Numbered from the stretch's first letter, positions 43,389 through 51,808 are shown. The stretch: 64,000 nucleotides of DNA from Tenuifilum sp. 4138str (GCF_041102575.1 NZ_JBGCUE010000001.1:248001-312000); one strand, 5' to 3'. Numbers and translations are program-made. The notes: generated by a model not told the origin, from the sequence alone.

Positions 43389-43881
43389 TGATGTATAGTA
43401 TTGCAATTTCAATTTAATAAGGAATAGAATCGCTTGAATTGCTATATGTGAATTTTTAAAACCAAAGTACCATGAATCAAGAATTTCCACTTGGCTAATA
43501 AAAATGGGTTGGCAGAAATATTTTAAGAGGGATGGAGCGAATAGAATCACAAGAAACTTCTTAACAACTTTTTTCAATTGATTTGTCGAGGTAATCACGA
43601 CTTATCAAAATCTTTCATTCCGAAGTTTCGGAATGATTGGATTTTGTAAGTCGATTCGTCAATTGTTTTTTCAATTAATATTTTTTTTAAGAATAACACA
43701 TTAGGTATGGTTAGGCCGTTTACTTGTTAGGGCAAAATGTAAAAGTATAGTGGTATTTATAGTCTAAAGTGCTACTCTGGTAACATATTTGTTTCTTTAT
43801 AATTGTTAAAATTCCAGGACAGATTGAAAATCATAGTGGAAACAGGCATTTTTTAATTATTTTTATGAAAATTCAAGCTCA
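43389..43881. other. Gene-free AT-rich region (493 bp)
   Basis: No supported gene. It contains one perfect palindrome (43615-43636) and otherwise AT-rich sequence. A 74-codon frame on the minus strand at 43374-43598 overlaps the TPR gene end and has no plausible start context, so it was not accepted. Confidence 0.7.
43615..43636 (+). terminator. Perfect 22-bp palindrome, possible terminator of the crtD operon
   Basis: TCATTCCGAA / TTCGGAATGA with a GT centre, followed by TTGGATTTTG. It lies 227 nt after the TPR stop, rather far, so a protein-binding site is also possible. Confidence 0.4.
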
Positions 43882-44859
43882 ATGAGTTTGTTCCAACTCG
43901 ATATTTATATGACTGCGTTGTGCCTAGCAGGCACTTTTTGGTACAACTCCACTTTTACCTATAAACCGGAATTTTGTTCTCAGCAAATTACAATTACTGA
44001 AACTATTGAAAGTGATGTTATTCATATACCATTAATTAGGGCTGGAAAGTTGCTACTTATTGAAGCAAAAATTGACGACAAAATTGGAAACCTTGTATTC
44101 GATACTGGCTCGGCAGGTTTAGTGCTTAACTCTACCTATTTTCGCGATTATGTTAAAACGTTTAATTCTATTTCACAAGGAATTACTGGCTCGATTGAAT
44201 CAACTCATAGTATTACCATCGATAGTATTTGCTTTGGTGATTTAATATACCGTAACGAGAGAGCTGATTTGGTTGATCTTAGTCATATTGAAAATAGCCG
44301 AGGAATAAGGGTATATGGACTTATAGGCTTTAGCCATTTACGTAACTTCGAGGTTGTTATCGATATACAAAATAGCCAACTTACTCTTTTTAGGGTTGAC
44401 AAGAAGGGAAACAAAATGAATAAAAATGTTGAACACTTTTTTAAACCCGATATTGTTGAAACTATTGAGGAGTCCAATAACGTCGTATTTTTTACTGGTC
44501 TTATAGCTGGTAAACCTATTAAATTATGCTTCGATACAGGAGCAGAAATAAGTTCCATAAGCAATTCGTTACCACGAAGCATACTTAGCACAATATCGAT
44601 AACTAGACGTAAAAGTCTAATTGGGGCTAGTACCGTTAGACGCGATGTGCTATTCGGTATTATAAACGATTTTAAGTTAGGCAATAAAAGTTACTATGGG
44701 ATGGAGGCTATTATTACCAACCTCTCGTCGTTGGAAAGTGTTTACGATAAAAAATTTGGAGGAATTGTTGGTTACGATTTTCTGAGTAAGGGCATTGTAA
44801 GCATCAATATAAGAAAAAAGCAGATGGGTATTTGTTACTATAATGCTGAGGAGGAATGA
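43882..44859 (+). CDS. Retropepsin-like aspartic protease with two DTG domains
   Basis: 325 residues with two aspartic-protease halves in one chain: VFDTGSAG (catalytic Asp74) and CFDTGAEISSIS (Asp218). Each is followed by the hydrophobic-hydrophobic-Gly strand (VYGLIGFSHL near 134-143 and GGIVGYDFLSKG near 293-304) that forms the retropepsin fold, so the monomer can supply both catalytic Asp residues. The N-terminus (MTALCLAGTFWYNSTF) looks like a weak signal or anchor, so an envelope location is likely. Its last 4 nt overlap the start of the CBM-repeat gene. Substrate unknown; the partner protein is the obvious candidate to test. Confidence 0.82.
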   Translation: MSLFQLDIYMTALCLAGTFWYNSTFTYKPEFCSQQITITETIESDVIHIPLIRAGKLLLIEAKIDDKIGNLVFDTGSAGLVLNSTYFRDYVKTFNSISQGITGSIESTHSITIDSICFGDLIYRNERADLVDLSHIENSRGIRVYGLIGFSHLRNFEVVIDIQNSQLTLFRVDKKGNKMNKNVEHFFKPDIVETIEESNNVVFFTGLIAGKPIKLCFDTGAEISSISNSLPRSILSTISITRRKSLIGASTVRRDVLFGIINDFKLGNKSYYGMEAIITNLSSLESVYDKKFGGIVGYDFLSKGIVSINIRKKQMGICYYNAEEE

Positions 44860-46295
44860 GGATGAAACTAAAAATGATTTTGCTTTGCGCATATCTACTA
44901 GCATCGGTAGGTGCTTGGAGCCAAACCAATCCAAAAAACTCGTGCCGAATTGTAGGCGATAGGCTTGTTTTCACCTATAACTTGAACTGGACGGAGAGCC
45001 AAAAGAAAGAATTTATCGATTTATTTGATATTGATAGCGCTGTAATTACAAATATTGAAAAGGGAACAAAAGAATTTACTGTCAATGGAGTTGCATGGAA
45101 GTCAAATAAGATATCTGCTTCAGTTTTTGAATTTTCCATGCCGCTTAACGAGGGTTCTGCCATTCAGCAAACGAGGGATAACATTACACTGGAACCAAAT
45201 ATTAAGTACACTTTCGAGGAGGGAGTAATTTTTTCTAATTACGGAGTAAATTACTTTGATGGCGAGAGTGCATTTACTTACAAAAATGGCGTAGCTCACT
45301 TTTTCCTTCCCGATTACGACTATGCTAAGCGGGTTTACATTTCAGGTTCATTCAATGCTTGGAGCACCATTAAAACCCCAATGCAAAAAATTGAAAATGG
45401 TTGGGTTGTTAGCATTAAACTTCAACCCGGAAAGTATACTTATAAGTACATTGTTGATGGGCGATGGATGCACGACCCTAATAATAAACAGCGAGAGAAG
45501 AATGAACACGGTAGTTATAATTCCGTTGTTTACTGCTATAACCATAAATTTACTCTGAATGCTTTTCCGAATGCACAAAAAGTAATGCTTGCTGGCAGTT
45601 TCAATAACTGGAATCCTAATGAGCTGAGGCTTAAAAAGTCAGAAAATGGTTGGGAGATTTCTATGTTTCTAAGGGAAGGGACACATGCTTATAAGTACAT
45701 TGTTGACAATATTTGGGTACTTGATCCAGCAAATAAAGACATTCGTCCCGATGGCAGAGGAAACATTAACTCATTTATTGGAATTGGAAACTTGTTTATT
45801 TTTAAACTTAAAGGTTATTTAAACGCAGACAGAGTGTACTTGGCAGGAAATTTCAATGCTTGGAACGACAAGGAATTGTTAATGAAAAAAACTGAAGAGG
45901 GGTGGATTTTACCATATAATTTAGCAACTGGTAACTTTGAGTACAAATTCATTGTAGATGGCAAGTGGATTACTGATCCCGATAATCCAAATACAATAGG
46001 TAGTGGCGAATATATTAACTCTATCCTGGCTATAAATCCTAATTATAAATTCAAACTAATTGGTTTTTTTGATGCGCAATCAGTATCTGTATCCGGGAGT
46101 TTTAATGGATGGAACCGCGATGGCTATAAGATGAAAAAAACATCAGAGGGTTGGGAACTATTGATTTATCTTAAACCGGGTAAACACACTTATAAATTTA
46201 TTGTTGATGGCAAGTGGATACTTGATCCCGGGAATAAACTATGGGAGCAAAATGAATTTGGAACAGGAAACTCTGTGGTTTGGATAAATCCTTAA
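44856..46295 (+). CDS. Secreted protein with four AMPK1/CBM48-like glycogen-binding modules
   Basis: 479 residues. Signal peptide ending near GAWSQ (residue 23), an N-terminal beta domain (about 28-142), then four tandem modules at about 143-229, 230-314, 315-396 and 397-479. Each has the pattern F.L..Y..A..V...GSFN.W....M.K...GW......L..G.Y.YK.IVDG.W..DP.N, the AMPK1-CBM/E-set signature. No catalytic domain follows. Predicted to bind alpha-glucan outside the cytoplasm, or to act as a modular scaffold. Translationally coupled to the aspartic protease by an ATGA overlap. Confidence 0.85.
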   Translation: MRMKLKMILLCAYLLASVGAWSQTNPKNSCRIVGDRLVFTYNLNWTESQKKEFIDLFDIDSAVITNIEKGTKEFTVNGVAWKSNKISASVFEFSMPLNEGSAIQQTRDNITLEPNIKYTFEEGVIFSNYGVNYFDGESAFTYKNGVAHFFLPDYDYAKRVYISGSFNAWSTIKTPMQKIENGWVVSIKLQPGKYTYKYIVDGRWMHDPNNKQREKNEHGSYNSVVYCYNHKFTLNAFPNAQKVMLAGSFNNWNPNELRLKKSENGWEISMFLREGTHAYKYIVDNIWVLDPANKDIRPDGRGNINSFIGIGNLFIFKLKGYLNADRVYLAGNFNAWNDKELLMKKTEEGWILPYNLATGNFEYKFIVDGKWITDPDNPNTIGSGEYINSILAINPNYKFKLIGFFDAQSVSVSGSFNGWNRDGYKMKKTSEGWELLIYLKPGKHTYKFIVDGKWILDPGNKLWEQNEFGTGNSVVWINP

Positions 46296-46434
46296 ACCTC
46301 TATTGTTTATATGGTAATTATTATCAGTAAGAATTAAAAACTGTTGAGACCTGTTTGATTTATTTTAAAATTTCGTTTTAATTTTTTCAATCAGCCTCCA
46401 TTTACTCATTTTGAGCAACACAATCCTTTACGAG

Positions 46435-46465
46435 TTGAGTATTATCCCGCAAATTCCTACTTTCG
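46435..46465 (+). promoter_or_regulatory. Promoter of the barrel protein gene (TTCG variant)
   Basis: -33 TTG at 46435-46437, a 20-nt spacer, and -7 TACTTTCG at 46458-46465. It lies 17 nt before the ATG at 46483 and downstream of the open-frame start at 46411, so it fixes the start. Confidence 0.7.
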
Positions 46466-46482
46466 CAGTCAAAAATTATTGT

Positions 46483-47523
46483 ATGCGAACATCTCTTTTA
46501 ATCATTTTATGCGCTTTAACTGCAGTAAAGTCTATTGCACAGGACTCATTAAAGGTTAAGCCAACTGAAAGCGAGTTAAAGCAAAAGGTCTGGGCAAATA
46601 TTTTTACTTCGTTCTACAGCACACTTACTGGTAGTAATAAGCCTGGCAGCGCATTTGAAATGCCCACGGCGCTTTTGGGATACTCCGCTACGCTTAACGA
46701 TAGGTTCAAGGCCACATTAGTTTACGATGTAACCCGAACAACAAATAACATTTCTGTGACCGATAGCCTGGGGGAGCCATTGAATGTTCTCTATAATGAG
46801 GGAAGTCGATACACCGCTTTTCTTAAAATGGCGGAGATTAAGTATTCGCCAATATCGTTTATCGATTTGCGTGTTGGGCAACTGCTAAATACCCAGTACT
46901 TAACCACGCAGGACAGGTTTTGGGGTTACAGGTATATCTACTTCACCTTTCAGGAGGTTCATCGTTACGGTAACCCTGCCGATTTTGGGGCTCAGGTCGA
47001 TTTAAAGTACCAAAGCAAGTTTCTGGCTCAACTATCAGTTACCAATGGCGATGGCCCTTTCAAACAACAGGACAGCGATTCAAAATTCCTATATTCACTC
47101 AATTTGGAGTATTACCCTGTTAAAGGTGCAATTGTTAAGGTTTATACCGATGTTTCGCCTGCGCCCCAAAGCATTTCAAATGGTTATAATAGGAGCGCCC
47201 TATCGGTTTTCGCCGGCTTTAAGGGTGACCGTTCCCGTTTTGCCGTTGAGTATAATAGTGTAAAAAACTATGGCTTTACACGGAACTCCGATTATTGGGG
47301 TTTTTCGTCTTTTTTAAGCTATACGGTTACATCAAAAGTTGATATATTAGCCCGTTATGACTACGTTAACCGTTCAGCGCCGCTAAACCTCAATGGCTCG
47401 CATTTTATACTTGCAGGGTTACACTTTTATCCAATAAAGAATCTGAGTTGCTCAGTTAACCTACGTCACTTAACTGCACCCCAAAGAACAATGCTCTACT
47501 TTAGTTTTGGAGTTAGTTTTTAG
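46483..47523 (+). CDS. Outer membrane beta-barrel protein, porin-like
   Basis: 346 residues from ATG at 46483, with a signal peptide ending near KSIAQD. Strand-turn-strand pattern throughout, with LRVGQLLNTQYLTTQDRFWGYR as a recognisable element of phosphate-selective/OprO-like porins, and C-terminal Phe (FSFGVSF). It probably forms a channel, substrate unknown. A promoter with -33 and -7 elements lies just upstream. Its stop overlaps the convergent thiD stop by 4 nt. Confidence 0.78.
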   Translation: MRTSLLIILCALTAVKSIAQDSLKVKPTESELKQKVWANIFTSFYSTLTGSNKPGSAFEMPTALLGYSATLNDRFKATLVYDVTRTTNNISVTDSLGEPLNVLYNEGSRYTAFLKMAEIKYSPISFIDLRVGQLLNTQYLTTQDRFWGYRYIYFTFQEVHRYGNPADFGAQVDLKYQSKFLAQLSVTNGDGPFKQQDSDSKFLYSLNLEYYPVKGAIVKVYTDVSPAPQSISNGYNRSALSVFAGFKGDRSRFAVEYNSVKNYGFTRNSDYWGFSSFLSYTVTSKVDILARYDYVNRSAPLNLNGSHFILAGLHFYPIKNLSCSVNLRHLTAPQRTMLYFSFGVSF

Positions 47524-48281
47524 TGATTATCATTGAACATTGCTATGTTCATACCATCAAAGTACTTTAGGGTATAATTTACTGCATGGTTTAGGGCTTT
47601 ATTATCGTCAAAGCCTTGTGCATAGCAGCAAGTTATTGCAGTTGAAAGTACACAACCGCTACCATGACTGTATTCGTATTTTCTGCGTTCATGCGATATT
47701 TCGATTTTCTCGTTTTCCCCAATAATATAATCTTTGAGTACAATTCCCTCAAAATGGCCACCTTTTAAAAGTACCTTACACTTATACTTTTTTGTCAACC
47801 TTTGTGCTGCCTGAAAGGCATCATCGATGCTAGTTATTTTTGTGTTTGTAAGAGCCTCAAGTTCAAACTTGTTTGGTGTAATTAAATAGGCTAAAGGGAA
47901 TATTCTATCGCTTATTAAATTAAGTGCTTGGTCGGTAATTAATGGTTCACCTCCGCTCGAGATTATTACCGGGTCAACAATTATGGGCACATCCCGTTGA
48001 TTGCTGAGGAAATCGGCTACAACATTTACTGCTTCAGGAGTATAGAGCATTCCGACTTTGATGGCCGCAAGGGTAAAGTTTTGGGAAATACTTTTAAGTT
48101 GATTGTTAAGTTGGTTTGCCGGAATAGGCCATATATGCTCCACGTGCTCAAATGATTGCGTTGTAATAGCTGTTATGGCAGGGTGTGCCCAAACCCCAAA
48201 ATCGTGAGCAACTATACAATCCCTTGTAATACCAGCTCCATTGCTGGAGTCGTGCGCTGCAATACAACAAATATTAACCAT
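47520..48281 (-). CDS. thiD: Hydroxymethylpyrimidine/phosphomethylpyrimidine kinase
   Basis: 253 residues of the ribokinase fold. The opening AAHDSSNGAGITRD corresponds to the family's SDSSGGAGIQAD segment, with VLLKGGHFEG in the middle and the anion-hole motif GSGCVLSTAITC near residue 215. It phosphorylates HMP and HMP-P to HMP-PP. Last gene of the Thi4-thiE-thiC-thiD operon; a 12-bp hairpin lies in the 64-nt gap after thiC. Confidence 0.94.
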   Translation of the reverse strand: MVNICCIAAHDSSNGAGITRDCIVAHDFGVWAHPAITAITTQSFEHVEHIWPIPANQLNNQLKSISQNFTLAAIKVGMLYTPEAVNVVADFLSNQRDVPIIVDPVIISSGGEPLITDQALNLISDRIFPLAYLITPNKFELEALTNTKITSIDDAFQAAQRLTKKYKCKVLLKGGHFEGIVLKDYIIGENEKIEISHERRKYEYSHGSGCVLSTAITCCYAQGFDDNKALNHAVNYTLKYFDGMNIAMFNDNH

Positions 48282-48299
48282 TTTAGAATTGGGTATTTG

Positions 48300-48332
48300 A
48301 AGTTAGCCCAGTGATAATATCTGGGCTAACTT
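48300..48332 (-). promoter_or_regulatory. Intercistronic hairpin between thiC and thiD
   Basis: A perfect 12-bp stem (AAGTTAGCCCAG / CTGGGCTAACTT) with a 9-nt loop. No T-run follows on the minus strand, so it is more likely an mRNA stabiliser or partial attenuator than a terminator. Confidence 0.6.
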
Positions 48333-48345
48333 AGTGTTAAACAAA

Positions 48346-49629
48346 TTAGTTAGGGGTTTCTCTGAATGTTTTCATAGCGCATAGCTCACCACACATGGTG
48401 CAGTAATCATCGGTATTGCTCTCAGACTCATTTTTTCTTTTACGAGCAAGTTCGGGTTCTAGCATGTAGTCGAACATCTTCTCCCAGTCCAGGTTAAACC
48501 TTGCCTGCGAGAGTTTTAGGTCGTTTAGTACGGCTAGTGGTAGCCCTTTAGCCACATCGGCTGAGTGTGCTGCAATGCGACTTGCAATTACACCTTGCTT
48601 AACATCATCGATGCTTGGTAGGCAGAGGTGTTCAGCAGGGGTTACATAGCATAGAAAGTTTGCTCCACAGCTGGCTGCTATTGCCCCACCTATAGCTCCT
48701 GCAATGTGGTCGTAACCAGCTGCTGCGTCGGTGGTGAGTGGACCCAAAACGTAAAGTGGTGCCCCATCGCAAATGCGTTTCATAAGCTTCATGTTCATTT
48801 CAATTTGCGTAAGCGGCATATGACCCGGTCCTTCAACCATTACCTGAACACCTTTATTCCTAGCTCTTTGCACAAGCTCGCCTTGAATGAGAAGTTCATC
48901 AATTTGCATAGGGTCATTCGCATCGGTTCCACTGCCCGGTCTAAGACCATCGCCTAGGCTTATGGTAACATCAAATTTTTTGCATACTTCAAGGATTTTA
49001 TCGTAGTGTTCGTATAAAGGGTTCTCTTTACCCGTTGTTTTAATGTACCTGTAAACAAGTGAACCTCCACGACTTACGATTCCTGTAGTGCGTTCAAAAA
49101 CATCGAAATATCTAATGGATTTTGTTGTAACTGCACAGTGTAGGGTCATAAAATCTACACCCATTTTTGCTTGGGTTTCAATTTCAGCAAATAGTTCATC
49201 GGGGTCAAAAACAAAATTATCGGTTTGCCCAAGTTCTCCTTTTCGGGCAACCACAGTGTAAATTGGTACGGTTCCAACCATTACCTGTGAGTGCTTTAGA
49301 ATTTCAGAGAGATTTAAATATAAGTTCCCCCCAGTTGAAAGATCCATTATGGAATCGGCTCCGTATTTAGTCGCAATTTTTAGTTTTTCAAGTTCCTCTT
49401 TTAAAGAACAGTGTTTACCCGATGTCCCAATATTTGCGTTGATTTTTGTCGACAAGCCATCGCCAATTGCTCTGGCCTTGATATTTCGATTTCTGTTTTT
49501 TGGAATTACACATCTGCCTGCAGCTATTTGAGAGCAAAGCCAGTTCGGTGATACTCCATCGTGTAGCGCAGCTTGTTCCATTTCAGGGGTAATAATACCT
49601 CTATTGGCATATTGTAGTTGCGTGGTCAT
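48346..49629 (-). CDS. thiC: Phosphomethylpyrimidine synthase ThiC (short form)
   Basis: 427 residues from ATG at 49629 (MTTQLQYANRGIITPEM); ATGs at 49635 and 49647 are also possible, all overlapping the thiE end. Typical ThiC segments: MDLSTGGNLYLNL, GPGHMPLTQIEMNMK and GPLTTDAAAGYDHIAGAIGGA. The C-terminal radical SAM cluster site is CTMCGELC (Cys410, Cys413, Cys417), CX2CX3C instead of the CX2CX4C of long ThiC. It converts aminoimidazole ribotide to HMP-P. The length fits the short ThiC of anaerobes. In the riboswitch-controlled thiamin operon. Confidence 0.96.
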   Translation of the reverse strand: MTTQLQYANRGIITPEMEQAALHDGVSPNWLCSQIAAGRCVIPKNRNRNIKARAIGDGLSTKINANIGTSGKHCSLKEELEKLKIATKYGADSIMDLSTGGNLYLNLSEILKHSQVMVGTVPIYTVVARKGELGQTDNFVFDPDELFAEIETQAKMGVDFMTLHCAVTTKSIRYFDVFERTTGIVSRGGSLVYRYIKTTGKENPLYEHYDKILEVCKKFDVTISLGDGLRPGSGTDANDPMQIDELLIQGELVQRARNKGVQVMVEGPGHMPLTQIEMNMKLMKRICDGAPLYVLGPLTTDAAAGYDHIAGAIGGAIAASCGANFLCYVTPAEHLCLPSIDDVKQGVIASRIAAHSADVAKGLPLAVLNDLKLSQARFNLDWEKMFDYMLEPELARKRKNESESNTDDYCTMCGELCAMKTFRETPN

Positions 49630-50263
49630 ACTCATTAATTTTTTCAATTATCATTTTTGCACACTCGTAAAAGAATTCTGTTTGCATTAGGTGTCGGACC
49701 ATGGCAATACTACCAACGCCGGTTTGCAAAACAGGATCGATGTTCTCAGGGAAAATACCACCAATGGCAATAACAGGAACGGGAGAAAAATCTACAACTT
49801 GTTTCAGTTGAGCAGTACCTACTGGGGCATCAGGTTTTGCTTTGGCATTTGTTGGATAGATGGGACCAAACCCAATGTAGTCAGGCCTTTTCTTTAGGGC
49901 CTCTTTGGCTTGCTCAATGGAGTGGGTAGATAAGCCAATTTTCATGTTTCCCACTATCTTTCGGGCTTGTTCTATAGGAATGTCATCCTGCCCCAAGTGT
50001 AAATAATCCGCATCGCAAAGGGCTGCAATATCGGGGCGGTCGTTTATCACAAGTTTTGTATTAGTCCCTCGTGTAATACTGCGAAGTTCACGGGCAATAC
50101 TGAGCAATTTCCTATCGTCCAACTCCTTTTCCCTCAGTTGAAGCATCCTGATGCCAAGTTTTACGCACTGCTCTGCAATGCGTGCATATGAAAGGGTAGG
50201 GCGTGTTATGATAACATATAGCCCCAAACCCTTTTGTGGTACTTGCGAGTTAGGCATGTTCAA
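49601..50263 (-). CDS. thiE: Thiamine-phosphate synthase
   Basis: 220 residues, TIM-barrel of the ThiE/TenI family. LQLREKELDDRKLL, LVINDRPDIAALCDADYLHLGQDD, GLSTHSIEQAKEA and the phosphate-binding GFGPIYPTNAKAKPDAPVG are characteristic of a functional ThiE rather than TenI. It joins HMP-PP and thiazole phosphate to thiamin phosphate. It overlaps both neighbours (Thi4 by 14 nt, thiC by about 29 nt), so the operon is tightly coupled. Confidence 0.94.
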   Translation of the reverse strand: MNMPNSQVPQKGLGLYVIITRPTLSYARIAEQCVKLGIRMLQLREKELDDRKLLSIARELRSITRGTNTKLVINDRPDIAALCDADYLHLGQDDIPIEQARKIVGNMKIGLSTHSIEQAKEALKKRPDYIGFGPIYPTNAKAKPDAPVGTAQLKQVVDFSPVPVIAIGGIFPENIDPVLQTGVGSIAMVRHLMQTEFFYECAKMIIEKINEYDHATTICQ

Positions 50264-51026
50264 GAACTGAATTGGTGATTATTTCGGAGATCTTTTTGCC
50301 TGAAAGCAACATTCCGCCAAAAATTGGCCCCATTCTAAAACTACCACTTACTCCATTGGCTGCCATACCCGAAACAAATAGACCTGGAAATATCTCCTTT
50401 GTGTTTTCTGTGGTTGTTTTTTCAGCTTCGTAAACGCTCATACTACGTTCACCAATTACGCTGCCTGTAGGGGTGTTAAGTTTAATGCCATTTTTACGCT
50501 CTAAAATTCTTGCAACTTCGCAATCATGGCCGGTAGCATCGAGCACGGCCTTTGAAATAACAATAATTGGATCAACATGAAGTTTTTCCCGATGCACTGG
50601 TGCCCAGTTGATTACAACGCCGCGTACCCGTTCATCCTGAATTACTACATCTTCAACGGATATGCAGTTCATTAAGGTAGCACCTGCTTTCGATGCATGG
50701 TAAATGAGTGCCGATGTTGCTTGTAAGGAGTCAATAATGTACAAATTATCGGAGTAGTTTTTATAGTCAATTCCTAGCTCCTTTACAATTGGAAGTGCAT
50801 CGTGCTGGACAACAATATCATTGAACATCATAGCTCCACCCCACATTCCACCCCCAGGTGCTAGTTTCCTCTCAAATAGCACCACGTTTTGCTTAGCCTT
50901 TGCCAGGTAATAGGCAGCAAGTAATCCGGAGGGCCCTCCTCCTACAATGGCAACATCTACATTTAGGATTTTTTTGAATTTGTGGAAGTAAGAATCAACA
51001 ATTCCACTTGAAATTTGAAACTCCAT
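50250..51026 (-). CDS. thi4: Thiazole synthase Thi4, sulfide-dependent (His-type)
   Basis: 258 residues, the length of archaeal Thi4. Dinucleotide-binding motif VAIVGGGPSGLLAAYYLA (residues 26-43), FERKLAPGGGMWGGAMMFN, and DATGHDCEVAR. At the position of the sulfur-donating Cys205 of yeast Thi4 this protein has His150 (EKLHVDP), as in the Methanocaldococcus enzyme, so it should use free sulfide catalytically and not sacrifice a Cys. It makes adenylated thiazole from NAD, glycine and sulfide, replacing ThiG/ThiH/ThiS/ThiF. First gene downstream of the TPP riboswitch. Confidence 0.93.
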   Translation of the reverse strand: MEFQISSGIVDSYFHKFKKILNVDVAIVGGGPSGLLAAYYLAKAKQNVVLFERKLAPGGGMWGGAMMFNDIVVQHDALPIVKELGIDYKNYSDNLYIIDSLQATSALIYHASKAGATLMNCISVEDVVIQDERVRGVVINWAPVHREKLHVDPIIVISKAVLDATGHDCEVARILERKNGIKLNTPTGSVIGERSMSVYEAEKTTTENTKEIFPGLFVSGMAANGVSGSFRMGPIFGGMLLSGKKISEIITNSVLEHA

Positions 51027-51098
51027 AGCTTATAAGTTTTAGTTAAACATTATAAACTAGGAGATGCTACTTGGGTAAAAGCTGTAATGAGCGAACCT

Positions 51099-51178
51099 CA
51101 AAACTTCCCTACGCAGGTATTATCCTGTTCAGGTTGTAAGGGTATTATCTCAGCCTTACTCAGGCACCCCTAGTTTTG
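51099..51178 (-). promoter_or_regulatory. TPP riboswitch controlling the thiamin operon
   Basis: The minus strand carries all thi-box landmarks in order: GGGGTGCC, CTGAGATAATACCC, ACCTGAACAGGATAATACC and TGCGTAGGGA. The outer helix P1 is CAAAACT (51178-51172) with AGTTTTG (51105-51099), 7 bp perfect. The Thi4 start is 72 nt downstream. No terminator hairpin is obvious between aptamer and start, so control may be translational. Confidence 0.95.
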
Positions 51179-51184
51179 TATGTG

Positions 51185-51192
51185 CAAATGTA
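51185..51192 (-). promoter_or_regulatory. -7 promoter element (TACATTTG) for the thiamin operon
   Basis: Perfect TAnnTTTG on the minus strand, 7 nt before the riboswitch P1 helix, so transcription starts at the aptamer edge. No TTTG at the -33 spacing. Confidence 0.65.
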
Positions 51193-51193
51193 G

Positions 51194-51226
51194 AAAAAAA
51201 CGGAAACCGTTGTTTGGTTTCCGTTT
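51194..51226 (-). terminator. Rho-independent terminator after the HMA lipid-free secreted protein gene
   Basis: An 11-bp perfect stem (AAACGGAAACC / GGTTTCCGTTT, 51198-51208 with 51216-51226); on the minus strand it is followed by seven T. It ends the metal-handling operon 23 nt after its last stop codon and sits just upstream of the thiamin promoter. Confidence 0.85.
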
Positions 51227-51249
51227 AAAATTTTTCAACAAAAAAGGGA

Positions 51250-51552
51250 TTAACCTTTTTGCTTGGTTTCCACTACCTTTGCGGTGTAGCCAAGTTTCTC
51301 AATTGCTTTGGCAATTTTTTCGGGGTCGGTTTTTGTGGCATCGTACTTAATGGTTACCAACTTCTTGTCAAGGGTGGCTTCAACCTCCTTAACCCCTTTC
51401 TCAAAAACAATATCGCGTTCAATTTTTGCCTTGCACGACTGGCAGTGCATGTTAACCTCAAAGGTGACAGATTTAATTTCAACCTTTTGCGCTTGCGACG
51501 TTAATACAGCAAATCCTAGCAGTATTAATGTTAGTGTAATAATCTTTCTCAT
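51250..51552 (-). CDS. Exported heavy-metal-associated (HMA) domain protein
   Basis: 100 residues. Signal peptide to about residue 21 (VLTSQAQ), then one HMA fold: the metal site MHCQSC (CxxC, Cys37 and Cys40), and the closing ALEKLGY-like AIEKLGYTAKV. Periplasmic metal-binding protein, probably for Cu(I) or another soft metal. Last gene of the run HYC_CC_PP-TonB receptor-CopZ-like-HMA; 23 nt after the previous gene. A terminator follows. Confidence 0.88.
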   Translation of the reverse strand: MRKIITLTLILLGFAVLTSQAQKVEIKSVTFEVNMHCQSCKAKIERDIVFEKGVKEVEATLDKKLVTIKYDATKTDPEKIAKAIEKLGYTAKVVETKQKG

Positions 51553-51575
51553 GGTATAGTAGTATTTGTGGTTAC

Positions 51576-51785
51576 TTATTGTTTCTCAGCAGGATATCCC
51601 AACTCTTTTAGTTTTATTAAGGCCTGCTCAAGGCTTGTTTGCGTTTCATATTCAAAGGTTACGGTTTGTGAAACCAGATCGGCTTTCACGTTGGTAATCC
51701 CGTTTACCGTAGGTAGGTTTCCCAGTATGGTGTTAACACAACCCATACATTTCATGTTTTTCACTTTAAGCTTTATTGTCATCAT
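51576..51785 (-). CDS. Small CopZ-like HMA metallochaperone
   Basis: 69 residues, a single HMA domain without signal peptide: MKCMGCVNTI supplies the CxxC metal ligands (Cys13, Cys16) and ALIKLKELGYPAE ends the fold. Length and cytoplasmic location fit CopZ-type Cu(I) chaperones, though zinc or mercury binding cannot be excluded. 23 nt after the TonB receptor gene and 23 nt before the exported HMA gene, same strand. Confidence 0.87.
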   Translation of the reverse strand: MMTIKLKVKNMKCMGCVNTILGNLPTVNGITNVKADLVSQTVTFEYETQTSLEQALIKLKELGYPAEKQ

Positions 51786-51808
51786 AGTGGTTTAATTTAA
51801 GGTTTACA

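Noticed and set aside
43374-43598. 74-codon frame on the minus strand in the gap after the TPR gene
   Set aside because: It overlaps the TPR gene end, has no promoter element and shows no recognisable protein pattern; the region is AT-rich, where chance frames are common.
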